A DNA stretch of 15,558 bases. It comes from an uncultured Chloroflexota bacterium (lineage in GTDB: Bacteria; Chloroflexota; Anaerolineae; Aggregatilineales; Phototrophicaceae). Position numbers and translations under genes: made by a program. Location of the stretch: assembly GCA_937864975.1 (NCBI GenBank), contig CALMDI010000407.1, positions 1-15,558 on the forward strand, read 5' to 3'. Shown piece after piece: positions 1-6,116 of the stretch; the stretch's first letter is position 1; each line of letters opens with the position of its first letter. The notes under the pieces are model-generated. The model had not been told where the DNA came from. It searched no databases and worked only from the letters and a program-made list of their open reading frames with translations.

Positions 1-2
1 CC

Positions 3-1052
3 ACCGAAGTTGAGCCGTTTGACGACGTGCTCTTTGCCATTGATGCCGACGACGACCTGTGGTTCGAGGACGACCTCGGCGACGACGATGCGGATGATGA
101 CATCGAGCTTGAAGACGGCGACTTTGACGACTACAGCCTGATGGGCATGTCTTCCAACGACACGGTGGGTCTCTACCTCAAGGAGATGGCGCGCGTGCCG
201 CTTCTGAACACCGAGGAAGAGATCGATCTTGCAAAGCGACTGGAGGCGGGCTATGCCGCGGCAAAAAAGCTGAAGCAGAACCCGAACCACAGCCGCGCCG
301 CCGAGCTGCATCAGGTGGTGCAGGACGGCATCCTCGCGCGCGAGCATCTGATTAAAGCGAATACGCGCCTCGTGGTGTCTGTGGCGAAGAAATACATGAG
401 CCGCGGCGTGCCGTTCCTCGACCTGATTCAGGAAGGCAACCTGGGCTTGATGAAAGCGGTCGAGAAGTTCGACTTCCGGCGCGGCTTCCGCTTCAGCACC
501 TACGCGACGTGGTGGATTCGTCAGACGATCACCCGCGCGATTGCCGACCAGGGACGCACGATCCGCGTGCCGGTGCATATGAGCGACCGCATCCGCCGCC
601 TGTATCGCGTGGCGCGGCAGCTTGAACAGGAGTACGGACGCAAGCCAACGCCGGAAGAGATTGCCGCCGAGTTGGGCGTCGAGCCGCGCAAGGTGCGCTG
701 GATGCTGCGCGTGTCGTGGCAGCCGCTGAGTCTGGAACGCCCTGTGGGTGAAGATGACGACAGCGAGCTTGGGCACTTCATCGAGAACGATTCAGTGCCG
801 ACGCCCGTGCAGACGGCGACGGACAATCTGCTCCACGAGAAGATCGAAGAACTGCTGAACACGCTGACGCCGCGCGAGGCGCGTATCCTGCGCCTGCGCT
901 TCGGGCTACAGAACGGGCGCAGCCACACGCTCGAAGAAGTCGGGCAGAAGTTCGGCTTGACGCGCGAGCGCATTCGCCAGATCGAGGGGCGCGCGCTGCG
1001 CCGCCTGCGCCATCCGCGCCGCAGCCGCCAGCTTCGCGATTACCTGGCTTAG
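3..1052 (+). CDS. rpoD: Primary RNA polymerase sigma factor (sigma-70/RpoD-SigA), 5' end outside the window
   Basis: Housekeeping sigma factor that directs RNA polymerase to -10/-35 promoters. The frame is open from the window edge. The GTG at 27 is inside the frame and is not a convincing start, so the gene is 5'-truncated here. Seen in order: a very acidic Asp/Glu stretch (nt 42-135), region 1.2 (DTVGLYLKEMARVPLL, nt 159-206), region 2 (ANTRLVVSVAKKYM, then DLIQEGNLGLMKAVEKFD and the -10-binding FSTYATWWIRQTITRAI), region 3 (RPTPEEIA-like segment, nt 640-735) and region 4 with the helix-turn-helix SHTLEEVGQKFGLTRERIRQIE ending in SRQLRDYLA. The region 1.2 segment and the SRxLRDYL end are typical of primary sigma factors rather than alternative ones. 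The consensus-like promoters found elsewhere in the window suit such a factor. No SD or promoter is visible because the start is missing. Confidence 0.95.
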   Translation, partial: TEVEPFDDVLFAIDADDDLWFEDDLGDDDADDDIELEDGDFDDYSLMGMSSNDTVGLYLKEMARVPLLNTEEEIDLAKRLEAGYAAAKKLKQNPNHSRAAELHQVVQDGILAREHLIKANTRLVVSVAKKYMSRGVPFLDLIQEGNLGLMKAVEKFDFRRGFRFSTYATWWIRQTITRAIADQGRTIRVPVHMSDRIRRLYRVARQLEQEYGRKPTPEEIAAELGVEPRKVRWMLRVSWQPLSLERPVGEDDDSELGHFIENDSVPTPVQTATDNLLHEKIEELLNTLTPREARILRLRFGLQNGRSHTLEEVGQKFGLTRERIRQIEGRALRRLRHPRRSRQLRDYLA

Positions 1053-1091
1053 ACATTTGGCTTCATTTCGATAAAGGGACTTACACTACAG

Positions 1092-1114
1092 AACGCCGCC
1101 CCAAGCGGCGTTTT
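1092..1114 (+). terminator. Intrinsic terminator of rpoD
   Basis: Perfect 8-bp stem AACGCCGC (1092-1099) / GCGGCGTT (1105-1112) with a 5-nt loop; the T run at 1111-1114 begins in the stem. It lies 40 nt after the rpoD stop. It also sits just past the end of the convergent SDR gene, so it may stop both transcripts, although the minus-strand side has a poorer T run. Confidence 0.8.
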
Positions 1115-1117
1115 GTG

Positions 1118-1906
1118 TTACGGGGAATTGAAGTGCGCTGCCACGCCGCCCGCCGTGTTGCCGCCGTCGATGACCAGAAGCTGCCCCGTCATATAGCTGG
1201 AATCGTCGCAGGACAGGAAAAGGACGGCGCGGGCGATTTCGTCCACCGTGGCGACGCGACCGAGCGGCAGCGGGTCGCCAATCGAGCGCACGTACTCCTG
1301 AAAGGCGGCATCGTCGTCTGCGCGCGAGCGCCAGCGGTCAACCACCGTATCGCCGGGGCAGACGGCATTGACGCGAATCCCCTGCCGCGCGTGGTCGAGC
1401 GCCATCGAGCGGGTGAGTTGAATGACCGCGCCTTTGGTCGTGGCGTATGCCGCCGCGCGCACCCCGCCGACGATCCCCCAGTCCGACGCGTTGTTGACGA
1501 TCACGCCGGAGCCTTGACCGATCATGTGCGGCAGGACGGCGCGGCTCATGAAAAACGTACCGCTGACGTTCGTCGTCCACACGTCATTCCAGACTTCAGG
1601 CGTCGTTTCGATGACGGTGCCGAACAGCACGATGCCCGCGTTGTTGAACAAAACGTCGATGCGCCCGAAGCGGCGAATCGCGGCGTCAACCGCCGCCTCG
1701 CAGTCCTCCAACCGGCGAACGTCGCACGGGACAAACGCGGCGTCCCCGCCCGCCTGCTGAATTTCCGCGACCGTCGCCTCGCCTTTCGCGGCGTCGCGGG
1801 CGGCAATGACGACCCGCGCGCCTTCCCGCGCGAACAGCAGCGCGGCTGCGCGTCCAATGCCAGAGTTGCCGCCCGTGATGATTGCGACTTTATGTTGAAG
1901 CTTCAT
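1118..1906 (-). CDS. Short-chain dehydrogenase/reductase (classical SDR)
   Basis: NAD(P)(H)-dependent oxidoreductase of the classical SDR family, 262 aa, the usual length. Cofactor site TGGNSGIG (residues 11-18); structural NNAG (88-91); catalytic tetrad N113, S141, Y154 and K158 in the contexts TTNVSG, NNASDWG and YATTK. The C-terminal part carries the usual PG motif (CPGD) and the MTGQLLVIDGG end. Substrate cannot be told from sequence; it resembles the glucose-dehydrogenase / 3-oxoacyl-ACP-reductase-like branch. R37 after the second beta strand (VIAARD) may favour NADP, which is an inference. The start ATG has no clear Shine-Dalgarno sequence. It lies 159 bp downstream of cysM on the same strand, with a terminator-like palindrome between them, so co-transcription is doubtful. 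Confidence 0.92.
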   Translation of the reverse strand: MKLQHKVAIITGGNSGIGRAAALLFAREGARVVIAARDAAKGEATVAEIQQAGGDAAFVPCDVRRLEDCEAAVDAAIRRFGRIDVLFNNAGIVLFGTVIETTPEVWNDVWTTNVSGTFFMSRAVLPHMIGQGSGVIVNNASDWGIVGGVRAAAYATTKGAVIQLTRSMALDHARQGIRVNAVCPGDTVVDRWRSRADDDAAFQEYVRSIGDPLPLGRVATVDEIARAVLFLSCDDSSYMTGQLLVIDGGNTAGGVAAHFNSP

Positions 1907-1951
1907 GAGGGTTAGCGACCCACCAAAACCGCAAACGATAAAGAAAAAGAG

Positions 1952-2030
1952 TTAACGCAAAGGCGCAAAGAACGCAAAGACGCAGAGAAAAATCTCTCTG
2001 TGTCTCTGTTCCTTTGCGCCTCTGCGTTAA
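1952..2030. repeat. 79-nt imperfect palindrome built from GCAAAGRC-type repeats; likely terminator of cysM
   Basis: The outer arms at 1952-1970 and 2012-2030 are complementary at 18 of 19 positions (TTAACGCAAAGGCGCAAAG and its inverse). The inner arms (AGACGCAGAGA / TCTCTCTGTGTCT) continue the stem imperfectly around an AAAA loop. On the minus strand it follows the cysM stop and is followed by a CTCTTTTTCTTT tract, so it can act as an intrinsic terminator there. A T run also follows on the plus strand. Sequences of the form (GCAAAGACGCAAAGGC)n are common intergenic repeats in several environmental phyla, so this may be a repeat family rather than a private terminator. Confidence 0.75.
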
Positions 2031-2065
2031 GTTTTTGTTCTTAGCTGAAAGCTGACTGCTGACAG

Positions 2066-3022
2066 CTATTCCTGCCAGAACTTCTCGCTGAGGTATTTGT
2101 AGGCATTGTCGGGGAACAGGGTCACGATGACCCCCGACTGACCCGCTTCGGCGAGTTGCTCTGCAACCTTCAGCGCGCCGACCGCTGCCGTCGCCGAGCT
2201 AATGCCGACGAGATAGCCTTCTTCGCGCGCCAGACGCCGCGCCATCGCGTGGCTTTCCTCGGTGCCAATTTCGAGCAGTTCGTCGGCAAAGGTTTCGTCA
2301 TAAATGCCGGGCTTGATCGCCGTCGGCATGTGCTTCAAGCCTTCCAAGCCGTGGAAGGGCGAGTCGGGCTGAAGCGCGACGATCTGGACGTCGCGGTTGA
2401 AGTCCTTCAGGCGACGTCCGGTGCCCATGAGCGTACCGCTCGTGCCAAGCCCGGCGAGAAAGTGCGTCACCGTTCCGTCGGTCTGCCGCCAGATTTCCGC
2501 GCCGGTCGTGTTGTAGTGCGCCTGCCAGTTCGCGGGATTGTTGTACTGGTCGGCATAGAAATAGCGTTCCGGCTCGACGGCAACCATCGTCCGCACCGCG
2601 CGGATCGCGCCGTCCGACCCTTCGAGCGGATCGGTGAGCACCAGCTCCGCGCCGTAGGCGCGCAGAATGGCGATGCGCTCCGGGCTGGCGTTGCCGGGCA
2701 GGAACAGCTTCACCCGGTAGCCCTTCGCCGCCCCGATCATGGCGTAGGCGATGCCCGTATTGCCGCTCGTGCTGTCCACCAGAATTTTGCCTGCGTGCAG
2801 CGCGCCGCTCCGTTCCGCCTGACGGATGATGTTGAGCGCCGCGCGATCTTTCACGCTGCCGCCGGGGTTCGTCCATTCCGCTTTCGCGTAAACGGCGATG
2901 TTTTCCGGCAGATGCGCCGTCACGCGCTGAAGCCGCAGGAGCGGCGTGTTGCCGACCAGATTTTCGAGGGTCTCGCCCCGATGCATTATTGAAGATACCG
3001 TTTCTGGATATGCAATCGTCAT
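2066..3022 (-). CDS. cysM: PLP-dependent cysteine synthase, CysM type
   Basis: Fold-type II PLP enzyme of the cysteine synthase family, which makes L-cysteine from an activated serine and a sulfur donor in the cytosol. 318 aa, normal length. Seen: LVGNTPLLRL near the N-terminus; NPGGSVKDR with the PLP lysine K58; the substrate loop TSGNTG (85-90); the phosphate-binding GLGTSGTLMGTGRRL (191-205); GISSATA (273-279); KYLSEKFW near the end. The segments QYNNPANWQAHYNTTG and FLAGLGTSGTLMGTG resemble the actinobacterial CysM (CysO- or O-phosphoserine-dependent) group more than CysK, so the true donor is uncertain. I chose the ATG at 3022, although only a weak TGAGAA SD-like sequence precedes it. 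An ATG 12 codons further in (MHRGETLEN) also fits the family N-terminus and lacks an SD. The gene is preceded by a long structured leader and a strong promoter. Confidence 0.95.
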   Translation of the reverse strand: MTIAYPETVSSIMHRGETLENLVGNTPLLRLQRVTAHLPENIAVYAKAEWTNPGGSVKDRAALNIIRQAERSGALHAGKILVDSTSGNTGIAYAMIGAAKGYRVKLFLPGNASPERIAILRAYGAELVLTDPLEGSDGAIRAVRTMVAVEPERYFYADQYNNPANWQAHYNTTGAEIWRQTDGTVTHFLAGLGTSGTLMGTGRRLKDFNRDVQIVALQPDSPFHGLEGLKHMPTAIKPGIYDETFADELLEIGTEESHAMARRLAREEGYLVGISSATAAVGALKVAEQLAEAGQSGVIVTLFPDNAYKYLSEKFWQE

Positions 3023-3260
3023 GAGTTCTCACTTGATGTAAAAAGCCGACAGACAACAAAAAAGCGCGGGCGCGTTCTCCGGTGCTTACCGGGGCGTCTC
3101 GCACTTCCTGCTGCTGTCGGCTCTATCGCCTGTGGATCGTTGGTTCGCCTGGCTGCCGCCTGAAGTGTCTTAACGCCCTTTCTTCAGACAACAACAACAC
3201 AGACAGGTTTGCATCGAAATCTCCGAAACGCGGAAGTCCCGCGCATTCATTCGTGATGAT
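3023..3260 (-). promoter_or_regulatory. Long structured 5' leader of cysM: candidate riboswitch / attenuator
   Basis: From the predicted start site near 3260 to the cysM start there are about 238 nt without a gene. In minus-strand reading, GGGCGT (3178-3173) pairs with ACGCCC (3097-3092), and CACUUC (3167-3162) pairs with GAAGUG (3107-3102). The two perfect 6-bp helices are separated by a purine-rich asymmetric internal loop (UAAGA / CGAG). They enclose about 54 nt of GC-rich RNA with further small helices. A 5-bp hairpin CCGGU-AAGC-ACCGG (3092-3079) and a terminator stem follow. No T-box sequence, B12 box, SAM-I core, TPP, FMN or glycine core is recognisable. It could be a new or divergent riboswitch, a protein-controlled attenuator, or structure without function. 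Confidence 0.55.
3040..3122 (-). terminator. Long-range intrinsic terminator in the cysM leader (attenuator)
   Basis: On the minus strand AGCCGACAG (3122-3114) pairs perfectly with CTGTCGGCT (3052-3044). The pairing extends, with one bulged U and two G-U pairs, through CAGCAG (3113-3108). A TTTTT tract at 3044-3040 follows directly, 18 nt before the cysM ATG. The loop is unusually long (about 50 nt) and contains the CCGGT/ACCGG hairpin and the 3' strands of the aptamer-like stems. Terminator and aptamer-like fold therefore cannot both be complete. Confidence 0.6.
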
Positions 3261-3266
3261 CAACAC

Positions 3267-3295
3267 AGTCTAGCGAAGAAGCGGACGGATGTCAA
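3267..3295 (-). promoter_or_regulatory. Sigma-70-type promoter of cysM
   Basis: Minus-strand -35 TTGACA (3295-3290, perfect consensus), 17-bp spacer, -10 TAGACT (3272-3267). The predicted start is near 3260. This is the best -35 element in the window and implies strong initiation, which fits control at a later step in the leader. Confidence 0.75.
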
Positions 3296-3386
3296 CTTAA
3301 CGCCGCCTGCTTCTGAACAGACGCTTATCTCTCGCTCGTCCTTACCCCGCTGCGAGAATGGGGAATAATGAGGACATCGGGTTGTA

Positions 3387-3411
3387 GGCGACCGGCTCGG
3401 TCGCCCGTTTT
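3387..3411. repeat. Perfect 8-bp hairpin in the cysM-csp intergenic region
   Basis: GGCGACCG (3387-3394) / CGGTCGCC (3398-3405), loop GCT, followed by CGTTTT. It sits in a divergent intergenic region, so a terminator role for either neighbour is not obvious. It resembles the short REP-like GC-rich palindromes often found between genes. The region 3300-3386 around it holds nothing else I can recognise. Confidence 0.5.
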
Positions 3412-3456
3412 GCGAATTGACCGGACGTTCAACACCGCCCATTCACTACACTCCCG

Positions 3457-3485
3457 TTGCGGGCGATTTCAACAGGCGGTATAGT
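3457..3485 (+). promoter_or_regulatory. Candidate promoter of the Cys-rich protein gene
   Basis: -10 TATAGT (3480-3485) with 17 bp to a weak -35 TTGCGG (3457-3462). The predicted start near 3492 gives a 5' UTR of about 26 nt that contains the SD AGGAGA (3503-3508). No obvious CueR- or CsoR-type operator was recognised. Confidence 0.5.
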
Positions 3486-3517
3486 CCCGATGCGAACATT
3501 TCAGGAGAGATAACACA

Positions 3518-3889
3518 ATGGAGTATAACGCGAGCGGCGGTCGCGAGCGACGACTGAGCCAGATGATGGAAGCGTGTATCCTCGCGTGTCAGGACTGTAC
3601 GATCGCGTGCGAGCACTGCGCCGACGCCTGCCTGAGCGAAGATCACCTGCACGCGATGGTCGAGTGCATCCGTTTGTGCCGCGACTGCGCCGACGTTTGC
3701 GCCCTGTGCGCCCGCTTTATGGCGCGCAATTCCGACCTGGACAGCGAGTTGTGCCGCGTCTGCGCGATTGCCTGCGACCTGTGCGCCGAGGAGTGCGAGC
3801 AGCACCCGCACGAGCATTGCCAGCAGTCCGCGCAGGCGTGCCGCCGCTGCGCGGACGCCTGCCTTGCGGTCGTACAGGAGATGGAGTAG
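3518..3889 (+). CDS. Cys-rich four-helix-bundle copper-storage-like protein (DUF326 / Csp)
   Basis: 123 aa with 20 cysteines, spaced as CxxC and CxxxC along predicted amphipathic helices (ACILACQDCTIACEHC, CIRLCRDCADVCALC, CRVCAIACDLCAEEC, CRRCADAC). This is the pattern of the DUF326 / copper storage protein family, whose tetrameric four-helix bundles hold many Cu(I) ions inside the bundle. There is no signal peptide, so it corresponds to the cytosolic Csp3-like type rather than the exported Csp1. His residues near the C-terminal third (EQHPHEHC) are compatible with a metal entry site. The start is supported by the SD AGGAGA 9 nt upstream. It stands alone between divergent cysM and the convergent TPR gene. 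No copper exporter or regulator is next to it, but a cysteine biosynthesis gene is. Confidence 0.88.
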   Translation: MEYNASGGRERRLSQMMEACILACQDCTIACEHCADACLSEDHLHAMVECIRLCRDCADVCALCARFMARNSDLDSELCRVCAIACDLCAEECEQHPHEHCQQSAQACRRCADACLAVVQEME

Positions 3890-3927
3890 CCGAGGGCGCG
3901 CGTTTGATACGGCATTTCCAGCAAAAC

Positions 3928-3948
3928 GGGCGGGAGATGATCCTGCCC
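3928..3948. terminator. Candidate terminator between convergent csp and TPR genes
   Basis: GGGCGGGA (3928-3935) / TCCTGCCC (3941-3948) with a 5-nt loop and one G-U pair in plus-strand RNA. A weak T-containing tract follows on the plus strand. On the minus strand the stem has one A-C mismatch and is followed by GTTTT. It lies between two converging genes and could serve both. Confidence 0.45.
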
Positions 3949-3974
3949 TTCGCGTTTCTGAAAGGATCGACGCT

Positions 3975-5759
3975 TTACGGCGTCTCGGACTGCGCGTTCT
4001 CCACCGTCAGTTCGATCTGACCGCCCGTGCTCGACGCGCCGTGGCTGAGCAGGAGCGTATAGCTGCCGTCCGCCGGGAGGACGAAGTCGTCGATTGTCGC
4101 GTCCAAGCCGCCCGCGCTGTTGTTATCGCCGATGACCGCGTTGCCCTCGGCGTCTTGCAGCACGACCAGCGGGTCCGCGCCCGTCTCCGGCACCGCGAAC
4201 GCCGTGATCTTGATCGGCTCGCCCGCGACACCGTCGAACGGAATGCGGTAAATCTGACCTGCTTCCATGTCGAGCGTCACCGACTTACCGACTTCCAGCG
4301 TCTCGAGGTCGGTCACACGCGACTGCGTGAGCACCAGCCACTGCAAGTAGTCCGCTGCCGCCGCCGTCTGGTTGCCGATCTCGTCATACGAGGAGCCGCG
4401 GACGAGGTAGGCGACCGCGTAGTCGGGGTTCAACTCAATCGCGCGGGTATAGTCGGCAATCGCCGCTTCGTAGTTGCCTTCCGACTGGTACGCCAGCGCG
4501 CGACCGCCGTACACGAAGGCGTCCTGCAAACCAAGATCGAGCACGCGGTTGTAGTCCTCGACGGCGGCATCATAGTAACCGAGCGCAAGGTACAGCTCGG
4601 CGCGGTCATAGTAGGGACGGAAGGCGTCGGGCGTCAGCTCGATTGCACGGTTGTAGTTCGACAGCGCAAGCTGGAAGTTGCCCAGGTCGGCAAACAGACG
4701 CCCGCGCGCGTTAAAGGCATTGGCATAGTTCGGGTCAAGCTCGACCGCGCGGTTGTAGTCCTGAAGCGCCTGCTCATAGTTTCCCGACAGGCTGTGCGCG
4801 AGGGCGCGACCGCCATAGACGAAGGCGTCTTCCTTACCCAGCTCAATCGCGCGGTTGTAATCCTCAATCGCCTGCGCGTACTCGCCGCGCTCGACGAGGA
4901 CATTGCCGCGATAGAAGTAGGCGTCGGTATTGCTTGTATCCTGTTCCAGAACGCTGTTGAAGTCTGCCAGCGCCTCGTCGTACTGCTGCTGGAAGTAGTA
5001 TGCCGTCCCGCGGTTGTAGAGGCTCTGCGTATCGGACGAGTTGACTTCGATTGCCTGCGAGAAGTCCGCGACCGCCTGTTGGAAGTTGCCGCGCGCGGCG
5101 GACGCATTGGCGCGATCCAGATAGACCGCGGAGTTGTCGGGGTTGATTTCCAGAACCGCGTTGAAGTCGGCAATTGCCGACTCGTAATCCTGCTGCGCGT
5201 AGTACACCTGACCGCGGTTGTAATATGTCCACGAGAGGAGTTCAAGGTTGCGCTCGATGGCGCGGGTGTACTGCTGGATTGCCGCGTCCTGCTGCCCCAT
5301 GCGATTGCGGACGATGCCGATGTTGTTCATCGCGTAGACGAGGTCGGCGTCCAGCGCCAGCGCCTGCTCGAAGTCTGCCAGCGCCTGATCATAATTGCCA
5401 ATCTTGTAATGCGACCAGCCGCGGTTGTTGAAGGCGTATGCCAGCGTCGGATCGAGTTCCAGCGCGCGATTATAGTCTTCAATCGAGCGCGCGTACTCGC
5501 CCATGCGGCGATAGGCGTTGCCGCGCCAGTGCCACGCCAGCGCCGAGTTCGGCTCCTGCTCGACGGCGCACGAATAGGCTTGCGCCGAGCGCGCGAAATC
5601 GCCTGCTTCGTAGTAGGCAAAGCCCAGATTCATGTAGCCAACGGAGCTATCGCAGCCGGCGTCCTGCGCCAGAACTGGAGACATAAAACCTGTAAGTAAC
5701 AAAACAACCAAAAGAGCAGACGCAAAAAGCGCTGCGAACGTCCGTTGACCACGCATCAT
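3975..5759 (-). CDS. Secreted tetratricopeptide-repeat protein with C-terminal PPC-like beta domain
   Basis: 594 aa. The N-terminus (MMRGQRTFAALFASALLVVLLL, then SPVLAQ) is a signal peptide, so the protein acts outside the cytoplasm. Thirteen consecutive TPR units follow (about residues 38-480), with the usual YxNRGxAYxxxGxYxxAIxDYxxAIELxP pattern; they form a superhelical protein-binding surface. Units 8-9 and 11-12 share the almost identical DAFVYGGRALA segment and the same one-residue-short phasing, which points to internal duplication. After the repeats comes a beta-rich domain (KSVTLDMEAGQIYRIPF to GGQIELTVENA) like the pre-peptidase C-terminal (PPC) fold. The ATG at 5759 was chosen because the open frame further upstream has no signal peptide and runs antisense to the kinase gene, and because GGGAG lies 8 nt upstream. 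It is divergent from the kinase-WD40 gene. Confidence 0.9.
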   Translation of the reverse strand: MMRGQRTFAALFASALLVVLLLTGFMSPVLAQDAGCDSSVGYMNLGFAYYEAGDFARSAQAYSCAVEQEPNSALAWHWRGNAYRRMGEYARSIEDYNRALELDPTLAYAFNNRGWSHYKIGNYDQALADFEQALALDADLVYAMNNIGIVRNRMGQQDAAIQQYTRAIERNLELLSWTYYNRGQVYYAQQDYESAIADFNAVLEINPDNSAVYLDRANASAARGNFQQAVADFSQAIEVNSSDTQSLYNRGTAYYFQQQYDEALADFNSVLEQDTSNTDAYFYRGNVLVERGEYAQAIEDYNRAIELGKEDAFVYGGRALAHSLSGNYEQALQDYNRAVELDPNYANAFNARGRLFADLGNFQLALSNYNRAIELTPDAFRPYYDRAELYLALGYYDAAVEDYNRVLDLGLQDAFVYGGRALAYQSEGNYEAAIADYTRAIELNPDYAVAYLVRGSSYDEIGNQTAAAADYLQWLVLTQSRVTDLETLEVGKSVTLDMEAGQIYRIPFDGVAGEPIKITAFAVPETGADPLVVLQDAEGNAVIGDNNSAGGLDATIDDFVLPADGSYTLLLSHGASSTGGQIELTVENAQSETP

Positions 5760-5790
5760 TACGACTCCCAACAACACTCTGTTACACAGC

Positions 5791-5818
5791 ATTATATAGG
5801 GAGTGATGCCTGTGGCAA
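5791..5818 (-). promoter_or_regulatory. Promoter of the TPR protein gene
   Basis: Minus-strand -10 TATAAT (5796-5791, perfect) and -35 TTGCCA (5818-5813, 5 of 6) with a 16-bp spacer. The predicted start is about 25 nt before the ATG. Confidence 0.7.
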
Positions 5819-5820
5819 AG

Positions 5821-5850
5821 GGATTCGGAAAAACTGAGTTTCCGAAATCC
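5821..5850. promoter_or_regulatory. Inverted repeat next to the TPR promoter, candidate operator
   Basis: GGATTCGGAAA (5821-5831) and TTTCCGAAATCC (5839-5850) form an inverted repeat with one bulged base around a 7-nt spacer. It directly abuts the -35 region of the TPR promoter on the upstream side, a common place for an activator or repressor site. It could also be a simple hairpin. Confidence 0.35.
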
Positions 5851-6060
5851 GTAAAAAACGCGCGTTCCACGGTCAAACCCACTTTCACGCCTTGAACGCC
5901 GATCGACCCGGCAGGAAGCCGCCACTTCCTGGGTTCGCCTCGCGTGTTTGCGCTTATGCCGGTTCGCATTCTGGTCGACCTCATCGCTTTCGCGGTCTGC
6001 GGCTCGCCATCGGCTGCCCTGAATAGATGGTTAATAAACCGGCGCAGGATTCGGTTCCTG
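5851..6060. other. Divergent intergenic region without recognised gene
   Basis: Between the TPR promoter region and the kinase promoter there are about 210 bp with no SD-preceded ORF, RNA gene or strong palindrome that I can support. The minus-strand open frame crossing it continues antisense through the kinase and looks like a GC-driven shadow. Confidence 0.4.
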
Positions 6061-6072
6061 GAACGCAATGTG

Positions 6073-6078
6073 TATAAT
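6073..6078 (+). promoter_or_regulatory. -10 element of the kinase-WD40 gene
   Basis: TATAAT, perfect match, 38 nt before the ATG. No convincing -35 is present (TTCGGT at 6050-6055 is the best at 17 bp spacing), so an activator may be needed. Confidence 0.5.
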
Positions 6079-6116
6079 GGATTTAATCGACTTTGTAATC
6101 TCATGACAGCAGCTTC

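Noticed and set aside
1115..1915. 266-aa plus-strand frame opposite the SDR gene
   Set aside because: The minus frame has the full SDR motif set; this frame is Arg/Ala/His-rich shadow sequence.
2156..2992. 278-aa plus-strand frame opposite cysM
   Set aside because: Antisense shadow; no recognisable motif or SD.
3023..3260. Identification of the cysM leader as T-box, cobalamin, SAM or SRP RNA
   Set aside because: I looked for the T-box sequence, B12 box, SAM-I core and SRP tetraloop region on both strands; only partial, non-diagnostic resemblances were found.
3082..3273. 63-aa plus-strand ORF in the cysM leader
   Set aside because: No SD, no motif, and it lies wholly within the antisense of a structured leader.
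3768..5699. 643-aa plus-strand open frame opposite the TPR gene
   Set aside because: Exact antisense of the repeat array; its own apparent repeats mirror the TPR codons, and it has no SD or family resemblance.
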